Part shown: positions 51,970-60,507 of the stretch, one piece after another
Numbering within the stretch: the stretch's first letter is position 1
Layout of the letters: the number at the start of each line of letters is the position of its first letter
Source of the DNA: Geobacteraceae bacterium GWC2_55_20
GTDB lineage: Bacteria; Desulfobacterota; Desulfuromonadia; Geobacterales; Pseudopelobacteraceae
Assembly (NCBI GenBank): GCA_001802125.1
Contig: MGZK01000003.1
Span: 1 to 61,836 of the forward strand
DNA length: 61,836 nucleotides
Direction: 5' to 3'
The notes under the pieces: generated by a model
What the model saw: the letters and a program-made list of their open reading frames with translations, nothing else
Databases searched by the model: none
What the model was told of the DNA's origin: nothing
Program-made: the position numbers and the translations under genes

Positions 51970-54411
51970 ATGGTTAGAGAACACGAGTCCGAAGTGGAAC
52001 TCGCACCGATAAACGCCCGCAAGATTTTCTCCCGGCTGGGAGTCTCCTTTGCATCCCGGGACGAGCTGGCGGCCTCGTTGCCCTTTTCATTGAACGATGT
52101 GACCGCCGGGTCGGAAAGCGAACTTCAGGCCGTGGTCTGCGGTGCAAAAGAGGATGTGGACCTGCCGCTGATTATCGAGCAGTCCAATTTCTTTGCCAAC
52201 ATGATGAAGCGGGCTGCCTCCGGCGAAGCGCCACGCCGGGCCGTGGCCGATCTGGAGCGTTTCCTGGCGGATAACCCTTCACGGGTATGGGAAAACAGCT
52301 GGGTGCGTTTTCCCCGCCGCAACCTTTCCCGTTTTGCTTTGAGCGTTATGGAAAAGGATCTGCTGGCGGATAAGAAGAACCCGGCGGCTGGAGCGCGCTC
52401 CGATTCAGGCCGTTTTTCATTCCGTGACTCCTGCGGAGAGGAGATGCTGCGGCTGCCGATCAGCTACCTGATCAAGCTGGCCCTGGCAGACCTGATCGGC
52501 TCCCAGCAGATACTTCCGGACTTGATCCGCCAGACCGGTGTTCGCCTGATGGAACACTACCTGAACGACAACACCTCCCCGGAAACCTTTTCGTTCAATG
52601 TCGTATCCCTTTCACCCAAAAGCGGCATGGGTAGGGCGATTGCGGGAGAAACGGCGATCCGCTTCCTGATGACCCAGTTGCTGTTGATGTACGCCAATCA
52701 GGCCTTCGGCATCTCCGAACGCGGCCAGCAGGCCATGACCTATTTCGCTCCCCATCCGCCGGTCCGGCAGAAGGAGCTGAACGAGCATGTCTCGGACAGC
52801 TTCTACCGCGACCTGTTCATGAGCCCATGCCTTTCCGGGTGGGACCGTGGCGAGGAAAAATTTCGCTACATGCACCTCTGCCACCAGGTGTTGTCCCGCA
52901 GCCAGCTCAATGCGGTGGCCAAACTGCGCGATGCCGGCATCATCCAGACAAACCTGGTGGTGCTGCCCAATCTCTCCAATGTCAGCCTGGCCAACAACGG
53001 CACCCATATCAGCATCGGCAGCCGTCGTCTGACACAGGCGCTGGCCGACGGCGGTTCCGGCTTCGGCGCGCTCCACGAGAAACATTTCGGCGACCTGGCG
53101 ATCAAGATCAGCGAACATTTCCTGCCGCTCTTTGTCGGCACCTACAGCGCGGCTCCCTACCGTCTGGCTTTCACCGATTTTCACCCCGAAAAGGCACTCG
53201 GATTCCTGTCGCACGAACTTGACTATACCCATCTGAGGATGATCTGGCGGCGCTGGAAAAAGAAGGCCGACCTCTCAATATTCGGCCAGCCGTTGACCCC
53301 CTTCGGGCCGCAGGCTCTGGACAGCCTGGCCAGTTCCGCATTCCGGCTCAAGGGCGATTTTGTGCCCGATTATCGCCTGATCGATTACCTGGTCTGTCTC
53401 CTGTCCACCGATCGCAGCCCCGGCTTGAACGGGAAGGCCGGCAACAGCGAGCGCCTGCGCCGCGACCTGGCCGATATGGGGGTGTTCGATGAACAGATGT
53501 CGGTCTACCTGCTCTACAAACAGCGCGAATTCGCCAGGATGGGATTTTCCGGCTTCGAGGGGCGTTATTACAGCCTCTTCGAAAACTTCGGGGACGACAT
53601 GGGGCGGGCCGCGGACCTGCAGACCCTGATCACGGCGCTGGCCTACAAATACATGGCGCTCGGCACGACCCATGCCCATATTCCGGACGCTCCCTCGCTG
53701 GAGAGCGAGCGGCGGCAGATTTTTTTCGGCGCCTCTATTGGCATCCCCACATTTTTTGTGCACAAGAACAGCGCAAACTCCTTTCTGGAAAAGATCCTCA
53801 AGAAAACCGCCGGCATCCGTCCCAGCCGCCGCTATCCCGGCTATCTGCGGGTGCAGATCCACGAGTATCGCCGGGCGCTGGTGCAACTGCTCCGCGAGGA
53901 TGCAGCCGATCTGGTCGAACTGATGGGGCTGCACGATACTCTGAGCGATCTGGAAATGAGGATCAATGAGCCTGGCCTGCATTCCGCCGCGGGGCGCTTG
54001 ACCAGCGGCATTCTCGACGAGGTGAACGCATCGTCGCCGCTGCGTGTCAATGCCCGCGAATTCAATGCCGGCGCAGAGCGTTACTATCGCACCAACCTCA
54101 GGAAGAGTCATCTGGATGAGGCCTTCGGGTTTCTGGCCCACGATTTCGGCCTGCTTGACCGGGAACAGAGCCGGCTGGATGAAATGCAGCGCAAGGCGCT
54201 GCGGGTCGTTCTCCAGGGACATGATGCCGGGCGCTTTGTCGAGTCCGCCAAAGAGGATGTGCTGAATGAGCGGGCCGACATTCCAACCCTGCTGCGCCTG
54301 ATGAACCTGGTGTTGTTCAAGGTTTTTCACGATCAGGCAACAGCCGTAAACACATCAGATAATCAAAGGAGCGATCCGGATGATGCAGCACCAGTATATC
54401 GAGCGGGATAG
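51970..54411 (+). CDS. Large protein of unknown function heading a phospholipid operon
   Basis: A 813-residue cytoplasmic-looking protein; ATG 51970 follows GGGAGGA by about 8 bp. I see no signal peptide, membrane segment or familiar nucleotide-binding motif. Readable landmarks: IEQSNFFANMMKRAASGEAP near 60-80, LSHELDYTHLRMIWRRW near 415-430, KYMALGTTHAHIPDAP near 560, and a helical C-terminal third (DLVELMGLHDTLSDLEMRIN). It overlaps the phosphatidylserine decarboxylase gene by 32 bp and so is surely co-expressed with it. A lipid-related role is suggested only by this context. Confidence 0.8.
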   Translation: MVREHESEVELAPINARKIFSRLGVSFASRDELAASLPFSLNDVTAGSESELQAVVCGAKEDVDLPLIIEQSNFFANMMKRAASGEAPRRAVADLERFLADNPSRVWENSWVRFPRRNLSRFALSVMEKDLLADKKNPAAGARSDSGRFSFRDSCGEEMLRLPISYLIKLALADLIGSQQILPDLIRQTGVRLMEHYLNDNTSPETFSFNVVSLSPKSGMGRAIAGETAIRFLMTQLLLMYANQAFGISERGQQAMTYFAPHPPVRQKELNEHVSDSFYRDLFMSPCLSGWDRGEEKFRYMHLCHQVLSRSQLNAVAKLRDAGIIQTNLVVLPNLSNVSLANNGTHISIGSRRLTQALADGGSGFGALHEKHFGDLAIKISEHFLPLFVGTYSAAPYRLAFTDFHPEKALGFLSHELDYTHLRMIWRRWKKKADLSIFGQPLTPFGPQALDSLASSAFRLKGDFVPDYRLIDYLVCLLSTDRSPGLNGKAGNSERLRRDLADMGVFDEQMSVYLLYKQREFARMGFSGFEGRYYSLFENFGDDMGRAADLQTLITALAYKYMALGTTHAHIPDAPSLESERRQIFFGASIGIPTFFVHKNSANSFLEKILKKTAGIRPSRRYPGYLRVQIHEYRRALVQLLREDAADLVELMGLHDTLSDLEMRINEPGLHSAAGRLTSGILDEVNASSPLRVNAREFNAGAERYYRTNLRKSHLDEAFGFLAHDFGLLDREQSRLDEMQRKALRVVLQGHDAGRFVESAKEDVLNERADIPTLLRLMNLVLFKVFHDQATAVNTSDNQRSDPDDAAPVYRAG

Positions 54412-55369
54412 CGGCAGGGTCGTCACCGAACAGCTGTTGGGTGACCGGATGGTCAGGATGCTCTATCACGGCGTGCGCGAGAACAATGCGGCCCTGTTCA
54501 GGCTCCTTACCAGCAGCTGGTCGTCGCAGATACTGGGCATGGTCAATTTTGACCGCCCGGTACTGTCCAAACGTGCTTTTCTGGCCGGTTGCGGCATTGA
54601 TCTGTCCGAGTGCCTCGACCCGCCCGAACAGTTGGATACACCCCGCAAGATTTTCGAACGCAGGATTCGCTACGAAGAATGCCGCCCCATGCCGTCTGAT
54701 GCCAATGCGGTCGTATCACCGGCCGATGCGCGGGTGTTGGTTGGATCGTTCCATGAAACCTCGCTGCTCTTTCTGAAGGATAAATTTTTCTCATTCGAGG
54801 AACTGCTCGGCCACGACAGCAACGTATGGCACCATGCCTTCTCCAACGGTGATTTTGCGGTCTTCCGGCTGACTCCTGACAAATACCACTACAACCACAG
54901 TCCGGTGGCCGGAGAAGTGGTCGATTTCTACGCCATCGACGGTGATTACCACTCATGCAACCCCAGCGCGGTGGTCAGCGTGGCCACACCCTATTCCAAG
55001 AACAAGCGGGTAGTAACGATCATCGATACGGATGTGTCCGGCGGAACCTGTGTCGGGCTGGTGGCGATGATCGAAGTGGTGGCGTTGATGATCGGAGATA
55101 TCGTCCAGGCTTACAGCACGGAAGGATATGACGCCCCGCAGTCGATTGAAATGGGGATGTTCCTGCGCAAGGGGCAGCCCAAGAGTCTCTACCGGCCGGG
55201 CAGCAGTACCGACATACTGATATTTCAGGAGGGGCGTATCGATTTTGCCGGGGATATTCTGGACAACATGAGCCAGGCAGGTGTGTCGAGCCGCTTCACC
55301 CATGGGTTTCAGAAACCGTTGGTGGAGACCGATATCCGGGTCAGGTCACTGCTTGGCAGGGCGCGATAA
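54380..55369 (+). CDS. Phosphatidylserine decarboxylase family protein
   Basis: A 329-residue PSD-family enzyme; AAGGAG upstream of ATG 54380. Conserved blocks are VNFDRPVLSKRAFL, VVSPADARVLVGSF, FRLTPDKYHYNHSPVAGEV and MGMFLRKGQPKSLYRPGSST. The pyruvoyl-forming cleavage site is predicted at Gly274-Ser275 in RPGSST. It would turn phosphatidylserine into phosphatidylethanolamine, but its longer form and companions differ from the usual housekeeping pssA-psd pair, so a dedicated role is possible. Confidence 0.9.
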   Translation: MMQHQYIERDSGRVVTEQLLGDRMVRMLYHGVRENNAALFRLLTSSWSSQILGMVNFDRPVLSKRAFLAGCGIDLSECLDPPEQLDTPRKIFERRIRYEECRPMPSDANAVVSPADARVLVGSFHETSLLFLKDKFFSFEELLGHDSNVWHHAFSNGDFAVFRLTPDKYHYNHSPVAGEVVDFYAIDGDYHSCNPSAVVSVATPYSKNKRVVTIIDTDVSGGTCVGLVAMIEVVALMIGDIVQAYSTEGYDAPQSIEMGMFLRKGQPKSLYRPGSSTDILIFQEGRIDFAGDILDNMSQAGVSSRFTHGFQKPLVETDIRVRSLLGRAR

Positions 55370-55392
55370 ATCAACGGTTCAGGGAGAATTCA

Positions 55393-56445
55393 ATGATCAT
55401 AACCATGGCACTGCTTTGCGCAGTTATTCTTCTGACCGCCTATTTCTGGTGGGGGTTCAAGGTGCTGCCCGGCGAAAAGTGGCAGATAGTCGCTTCGGTT
55501 CCGTCATCCAGGATGGAACAGGGAGTATGGAAGGGCATCAACTTCACCTGGTACGGGTTGCTCAGCGCCAATGCCTATCTGGTGGCGGTGGCGGTGCTGC
55601 TGGCGCTGATGGGGGCGGTCGGGGTGCCTCCGCTGGGAACGGCCATCCTGGCGGCCGCCATGCTCTGCTGCTGCGTGCCGGCCTCGCGGCTGGTTGCACG
55701 GATTGTGGAAAAGAAGACCGACACCTTTACGGTCGGCGGGGCGGTCTTCGTCGGTATTTTGATCACACCTTTCGTGATAACGCTGGTCAACCGCATCGCC
55801 GGTGAGGCGTTGGCGTTCCATATACCGGTGATGCCGGCCTATGCAGCCATTGCCATTGCCTACGCTTTCGGCGAAGGCCTGGGACGGCTGGCCTGCATCA
55901 GTTTCGGCTGCTGTTATGGCAAGCCGCTCACGTCCAGTTCTGAGCTGCTCCGGCGGTTGTTTGCCGGCCGCGGCTTTGTTTTTTCCGGCAGCACCAAAAA
56001 GATCGCCTATGCCGGAGGGCTGGAGGCGATCGAGGTGATTCCGATCCAGGCCGTCACGGCGGTTTTCTACACCGTCTGCGGCCTGGTTGCGGCCGGGATG
56101 TTTCTCTCGTCTCATCCCGTGGGCGCTTTCCTGCTGGCCACCATCGCCACCCAGGGCTGGCGTTCATTTTCCGAAACCCTGCGCGCCGACTATCGCGGGG
56201 AAGGTAAAATTTCCGCCTATCAAATCATGGGGATTGCCGGAGTAGTGTATGCCGTTGCAGCAGCATGGTTTCTGGCCAGCGAGCCGACAGTGACGCCGGA
56301 TCTCACGGCCGGACTGAGAAGCCTGTGGAGCCCGGCGCTGATCCTGTTCCTGCAGGGCATCTGGGTGATGATCTTTCTGTACACCGGGCGCAGCACGGTA
56401 ACCGGCGCCACGCTCAGTTTCCATGTGCACCGTGACCGGATCTGA
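55393..56445 (+). CDS. Lgt-like membrane protein (prolipoprotein diacylglyceryl transferase family)
   Basis: A 350-residue polytopic membrane protein with GGGAGA before the ATG. The Lgt-family signature region is recognisable as GEGLGRLACISFGCCYGKP (Arg165 and the GCCYG turn), with a membrane topology like Lgt, but the canonical NGE glycine-asparagine motif is replaced by GCCYG. Such paralogues are distinct from housekeeping Lgt. It might transfer a diacylglyceryl or phospholipid-derived group to another acceptor; context with PSD and phospholipase C supports lipid chemistry. Confidence 0.75.
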   Translation: MIITMALLCAVILLTAYFWWGFKVLPGEKWQIVASVPSSRMEQGVWKGINFTWYGLLSANAYLVAVAVLLALMGAVGVPPLGTAILAAAMLCCCVPASRLVARIVEKKTDTFTVGGAVFVGILITPFVITLVNRIAGEALAFHIPVMPAYAAIAIAYAFGEGLGRLACISFGCCYGKPLTSSSELLRRLFAGRGFVFSGSTKKIAYAGGLEAIEVIPIQAVTAVFYTVCGLVAAGMFLSSHPVGAFLLATIATQGWRSFSETLRADYRGEGKISAYQIMGIAGVVYAVAAAWFLASEPTVTPDLTAGLRSLWSPALILFLQGIWVMIFLYTGRSTVTGATLSFHVHRDRI

Positions 56446-56467
56446 TGTGCCGGAGGCAGGGTGGTTA

Positions 56468-56941
56468 ATGTGCATATGGAGACGGCTTACCGCTCCTGCC
56501 GTGAAAAGATTGCGCTATGTCATGTCATGCGGGCTGACTCCACAAAAACTCGCCCTGACGCTTTGTATGGGCGCCGCCCTCGGAGTCATGCCGCTTTTGT
56601 GGGGTACGACGCTGATCTGCATCATGTTGGCTCATATCTTCAGACTCAACCATGTGGCGTTGCAGTCGGTCAACTATCTGCTTTATCCGCTCCAGTTGGC
56701 ACTGCTGGTTCCGTTTTTCAAACTTGGATCATGGCTGTTTCCCTGGGGACCGCAACTGCCGCCCCACATGCTTTCCTCGCTGATCCGGAGTTCCGGTCTC
56801 TCTTCATTGAATGTATTTGGCTGGATCACTCTCAAGTCTCTGACGGCCTGGTTTGTGACGGCTCTTCCGGCCGCCATGCTTGCTTACTGGATATTTATGG
56901 CTGTTGCCTCAGGAACCAAGGGCCGGGTATCCGGGATATGA
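56468..56941 (+). CDS. DUF2062 membrane protein
   Basis: About 157 residues from ATG 56468 (GGAGG upstream); a longer frame begins at 56423 and overlaps the preceding gene. The DUF2062 pattern LGVMPLLWGTTLICIMLAHI and LNHVALQSVNYLLYPLQL is clear, with three to four membrane helices. The function of the family is unknown; in many genomes it neighbours lipid or glycosyltransferase genes. Confidence 0.8.
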   Translation: MCIWRRLTAPAVKRLRYVMSCGLTPQKLALTLCMGAALGVMPLLWGTTLICIMLAHIFRLNHVALQSVNYLLYPLQLALLVPFFKLGSWLFPWGPQLPPHMLSSLIRSSGLSSLNVFGWITLKSLTAWFVTALPAAMLAYWIFMAVASGTKGRVSGI

Positions 56942-57016
56942 TACTGCCCAGCCCGTATATCCAAAAAACAGGGAGGTAAATCCAGTTTCAGAGCCTTGAT
57001 CTGGAGTTGACATGAC

Positions 57017-57964
57017 ATGCCCGGTCCCTATGCGCACATAACATTATTGTATGAACTCTTGCGGCCAGACAGGCCGGGGCCGATCTTCACGCCTTCATCC
57101 GCTTGTCATGACTCGCTGGAGACCTGCTTCCCCTTTTGTGTGTTGGGCGCCGTCAGTCCCGATTATCCCAATCTTGCCGGTGGAAACGATGCTCAATGGG
57201 CCGAGGCGATGCACTGCTTCCGGGCCTGCGAGATGATTGCAAGCGGTATCAGGCGTGTCAGATACTCGAAAGGAATTGTGCGTGCCAAGCAGATGGCGTG
57301 GCTTTTGGGGTATTGCGCCCATGTGGTGACCGATGTGACCATCCATCCCGTTGTAGAGGCCAGGGTGGGAGTGTATGCCGAGAACCAGCGTCATCATCGT
57401 ATCTGCGAGATGAACCAAGACAGCCACATCTACCGCAGGATGAACCTGGGAGAGATCGGTGCGTCGGATAAATTTGCGCTGACCGTTGCACAGTGCGGCG
57501 ATGCCAATGACAGAACCCGGCTTGACCGCGATATCGTCTCGCTCTGGCAAGGTATGCTGGAAGATGTCTATCCCGAGCTATCAGCCATTTATCCGCCTGA
57601 CTGTGCGGCATGGCACCGGGAATTTGTTGCCGTGGTTGACGGATATGGAACCGATCCGATGCGACTTTTTCCGCTGGCCGGCGCCATAGCCGCCAAGATG
57701 GAGTTGACCTATCCGGCATTCGAAATGGTTGACAAGCAGTTTATCGAAGAACAGATGATACCGTCAGAAAGAACTCACTGTCTGCATTACAATGCTATTT
57801 TCAACAGTGCTGCCAGGAATGTCGAGGATGTGTGGGGACTGGTACTGCAAACGGTCTTCGCTGTCGATGATGCATATCCGTTCAAGTTCGGTGAGTGGAA
57901 TCTCGACACTGGGCGGGATGAACATGGACGGCTTGTTTTCTGGTCAGCTGAATCCTGCCTTTGA
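57017..57964 (+). CDS. Zinc-dependent phospholipase C family protein
   Basis: A 315-residue protein with the N-terminal MPGPYAHI and metal-binding-type motifs GAVSPDYPNL, LLGYCAHVVTDVTIHP and NQRHHRICEMNQDSH found in bacterial Zn-dependent phospholipase C/S1-P1-like proteins. No signal peptide is visible, so it would act in the cytoplasm or at the inner membrane face, unlike secreted PLC toxins. Last gene of the PSD operon; might release diacylglycerol and phospho-headgroups. Confidence 0.82.
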   Translation: MPGPYAHITLLYELLRPDRPGPIFTPSSACHDSLETCFPFCVLGAVSPDYPNLAGGNDAQWAEAMHCFRACEMIASGIRRVRYSKGIVRAKQMAWLLGYCAHVVTDVTIHPVVEARVGVYAENQRHHRICEMNQDSHIYRRMNLGEIGASDKFALTVAQCGDANDRTRLDRDIVSLWQGMLEDVYPELSAIYPPDCAAWHREFVAVVDGYGTDPMRLFPLAGAIAAKMELTYPAFEMVDKQFIEEQMIPSERTHCLHYNAIFNSAARNVEDVWGLVLQTVFAVDDAYPFKFGEWNLDTGRDEHGRLVFWSAESCL

Positions 57965-57992
57965 CGTCGAGGCCGTCACACAAATGAATAAA

Positions 57993-58026
57993 TGTTTACG
58001 CAATCGTAACATTTAACCACTTAAAT
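57993..58026 (+). promoter_or_regulatory. PhoB-like promoter candidate for the small basic protein gene
   Basis: TGTTTAC (57993) and TCGTAAC (58004) are 11 bp apart; TTAAAT (58021-58026) follows 10 bp after the second. The core TTTACGCAAT recurs at 61591. Confidence 0.4.
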
Positions 58027-58140
58027 AAATGGTAGTTTCCTTAATGTCCGGAAGTTTGTTCCCTTAGAGTATGACCGGCGCGATTCACATGGTTTATCCG
58101 AGCGATTTGTTGTTGTACACACCTACACAAGGAGGCGGAA

Positions 58141-58434
58141 ATGGGCAAAAAGGAAAAAAACGTTACAGCATTGGCGGAGGACTTTCAAGCTATCAGCACC
58201 CTGGTCACCAGATTGGAAAGCGTTTCGAAAGCACACAGGGAAATTGCCGCCGCGTATCAGAAATACCGAAAAAGTGGCGGCGCTGAGATTTCCGGTCTCG
58301 AGAAACATTTGGGAATAATAGAAAAAGAATCCACAACCTCTTCGAAAGAGCCTAAAACCAAGGACAAAAAAGAGGTCAAGGAAGCGGATAAGACCACTGA
58401 GGCAAAGAAAACTAAAATGAAGGACAAAAAATAG
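58141..58434 (+). CDS. Small protein with a Lys/Glu-rich tail (97 aa)
   Basis: GGAGG 6 bp before the ATG. Residues about 8-62 look like an alpha-helical coiled segment (LAEDFQAISTLVTRLESVSK) and residues 63-97 are a low-complexity Lys-rich tail ending KKTKMKDKK. No family is recognised. Basic tails of this kind occur on nucleoid, polyphosphate- or PHB-granule-associated proteins (for example PhaM/PhaF type), and an orphan ParA lies just downstream, so granule or nucleoid positioning is one hypothesis. It has its own terminator. Confidence 0.7.
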   Translation: MGKKEKNVTALAEDFQAISTLVTRLESVSKAHREIAAAYQKYRKSGGAEISGLEKHLGIIEKESTTSSKEPKTKDKKEVKEADKTTEAKKTKMKDKK

Positions 58435-58470
58435 TTCATGGAATCTGACAGTTTCTGATTACAGTTGACG

Positions 58471-58519
58471 GGTGGATGCTGCCACTGTTTTAACGTGGTA
58501 TAGTCCACCTTCTTTTTTT
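58471..58519 (+). terminator. Intrinsic terminator
   Basis: GGTGGA..TGCCAC pairs with GTGGTA..TCCACC (58471-58485 with 58495-58509) around a symmetrical internal loop, followed by TTCTTTTTTT. It ends the 97-residue protein gene; parA may depend on read-through or its own promoter. Confidence 0.8.
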
Positions 58520-58595
58520 ATGTCTCATCAGTTATGTTGATGAGTTTGTTTCATTTTGTGGCATTTGCCGGCGTAGCGATGTCACGGGAGATATC

Positions 58596-59348
58596 ATGAA
58601 AGTAATCGCCATCTATAACATCAAGGGCGGTGTCGGCAAAACGGCCGCCTGCGTGAATCTGGCCTACTCCTGTGCCAGGAGTGGCATGAAAACGCTCTTG
58701 TGGGATCTGGATTCCCAAGGTGCTTCGAGTTATTACTTCAACGTTAAGCCCGAAGTTGCCGGAGGAACAAAAAAACTCTTTAAGACCAAAGAGATCGGTG
58801 AACTTGTAACTGAAACCGAAATAGAACATCTGGATCTGCTGCCGGCCGACTTTTCCTACAGGCATATGGACCTTTTTCTTGATAACAGCAAAAAACCCAA
58901 GAAGCAGATGAACGGATTTCTGGAGCGTTTCAGAAGTGACTACGACATTTTGTTCCTTGATTGTCCCCCCAGTTTTTCTCTGGTCTCGGAGAACGTATTC
59001 AATTCGGCGGATGTCATGCTGGTTCCGCTGATCCCCACCACATTGTCCCTGAGAACTTACAATCAGATTCTTGAATATGTGGAGCAACACAAAAAACTTA
59101 CCCTCAGGTTGATGCCGTTTTTCTCGATGGTTGACAGGCGCAAAAAACTCCATCTGGAGACCATGGGCGAAGCACAGAACAGCATTGCAGGTGTTATGCG
59201 GACCGACATCCCCTATCTTTCGATAATTGAAAATATGGGTATACACAAGGCTCCCGTAGGCGTTTTTGCACCTAAAAGCCAGGCTGCGATGCTGTTTGAG
59301 CAACTCTGGACAGAGATTGTTCTTCGGGCCAGGTTGAACAGCGGCTAG
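58596..59348 (+). CDS. Orphan ParA family ATPase
   Basis: A 250-residue Walker-type ATPase: deviant Walker A KGGVGKT (residues 10-16), LLWDLDSQGASS (A' motif) and FLDCPPSFSL (Walker B). No N-terminal DNA-binding HTH and no parB gene follow, so it is not a chromosome or plasmid partition pair. Orphan ParA/MinD-like proteins position cellular cargo such as storage granules or chemosensory clusters. The neighbouring basic-tailed protein is a possible adaptor. Confidence 0.9.
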   Translation: MKVIAIYNIKGGVGKTAACVNLAYSCARSGMKTLLWDLDSQGASSYYFNVKPEVAGGTKKLFKTKEIGELVTETEIEHLDLLPADFSYRHMDLFLDNSKKPKKQMNGFLERFRSDYDILFLDCPPSFSLVSENVFNSADVMLVPLIPTTLSLRTYNQILEYVEQHKKLTLRLMPFFSMVDRRKKLHLETMGEAQNSIAGVMRTDIPYLSIIENMGIHKAPVGVFAPKSQAAMLFEQLWTEIVLRARLNSG

Positions 59349-59429
59349 GAGATGGTCCGACCGCTTTATTCCGGCGATGCTGCCTGTGAAAGCCAGAATT
59401 ATGTACAAGTATGATGGGACGGAATTTTT

Positions 59430-60362
59430 GTGGACAATGTCTCCGTAGAACGTATCAAAAATCATATAAAGGCGCTCGAAGGCCCCCGTCATCCCGTGAC
59501 GGCTCCCGAGGCGCTGGAGCGTGCCGCCGACTACATTTCCGGCTGCCTGGGCCGTCTGGGCTATGAAATGTCGGAACATCGCTTCAATGATAACGGCAGC
59601 GAATACAGCAACATCATTGCCACCCGTTCCGGCTTGATTCATCCGGAACAGCGGGTTGTGGTAATGGCCCATTTCGATACTGTCGCGGATTCCCCCGGCG
59701 CCGACGATAATGCCAGTGGTGTGGCGCTGCTGCTGGAACTGGCTGAAATCCTGCGGCCGTTCCGCTTCGAGCGGACCATTCACCTGATCGGAGTCAATCT
59801 CGAGGAGAACCGGAAAGAGGGCGATTCTGAATCGGGGACGCGCGGCAGCCGGGCTCTGGCCGGGCATTTCCGCCAGCTGGACTGGGAGATAGAAGGAGTC
59901 CTGGTGCTGGAATCGGTCGCATTTGCAAGCGATTCGACGCCGCAAACCTTTCCGGCGGGGGTGCCGGTTCCGGTCCCGGAAATGGCGAACTTCATCGCGG
60001 TAGTCGGAAACGAAAAGTCGCATGATCTGGTTGGCGGATTTGCCAGGGCGCTAGAGAGATACCGGATCGAGCTCCCCCATTTCGCCTTGGCGGTGCCCGG
60101 CAACGGTGAAACCATTCCGGACAGCCGCAGATCGGATCACGCGCCATTCTGGGACCAAGGCTACAAGGCCGTTATGATAACCGACACGACCAACTTCCGC
60201 AGCCCCCACTACCATGGTCCCGACGATAAGCTGGAAACCCTGAATCTGCACTTTGCCGCGGATGTGTGCCGTGCCACCGGCGGGCTCCTGATGGAGATGG
60301 CCCGGCTTGTTGATTTAGGCGAAACAGTTTTCACCCCTCCTGCGACAGGAAAAAACAGGTAA
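59430..60362 (+). CDS. M28 family zinc peptidase
   Basis: A 310-residue protein starting at GTG 59430. M28 metal motifs are present: HFDTVADSPGADDNASG (His and bridging Asp), LEEN (catalytic and ligand Glu) and RSDHAPFWDQG (His ligand near the C-terminus). No signal peptide is seen, so a cytoplasmic aminopeptidase or amidohydrolase-like role is likely. Confidence 0.9.
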   Translation: MDNVSVERIKNHIKALEGPRHPVTAPEALERAADYISGCLGRLGYEMSEHRFNDNGSEYSNIIATRSGLIHPEQRVVVMAHFDTVADSPGADDNASGVALLLELAEILRPFRFERTIHLIGVNLEENRKEGDSESGTRGSRALAGHFRQLDWEIEGVLVLESVAFASDSTPQTFPAGVPVPVPEMANFIAVVGNEKSHDLVGGFARALERYRIELPHFALAVPGNGETIPDSRRSDHAPFWDQGYKAVMITDTTNFRSPHYHGPDDKLETLNLHFAADVCRATGGLLMEMARLVDLGETVFTPPATGKNR

Positions 60363-60372
60363 CTGGTCCGTA

Positions 60373-60390
60373 AGGTTACGATCCGGTTAC
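60373..60390 (+). promoter_or_regulatory. Tandem GGTTAC motif (possible regulator site)
   Basis: AGGTTAC (60373) and CGGTTAC (60384) repeat at 11 bp, like the Pho-type arrays, but no -10 lies at the expected distance. It may belong to the next gene or be chance. Confidence 0.2.
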
Positions 60391-60507
60391 GTTTGTTTCG
60401 GTTGGCTTGCAAACTTAAAACGCTCTGGTTGACTTCAATTAAAGGCTGATAACCTCGCAATACACCTTTTCATCTCCGGGCCTTAAAGCAATTTGCGGAG
60501 GCAGGGC

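Noticed and set aside
53275-54330. 351-codon minus-strand frame opposite the 813-residue protein gene
   Set aside because: No recognisable family and the plus-strand gene has a good ribosome binding site and overlaps psd as expected for an operon.
58551-60023. 490-codon minus-strand frame across parA and the M28 peptidase gene
   Set aside because: It lies opposite two confidently identified genes and across a promoter-terminator region; no motif or start signal supports it.
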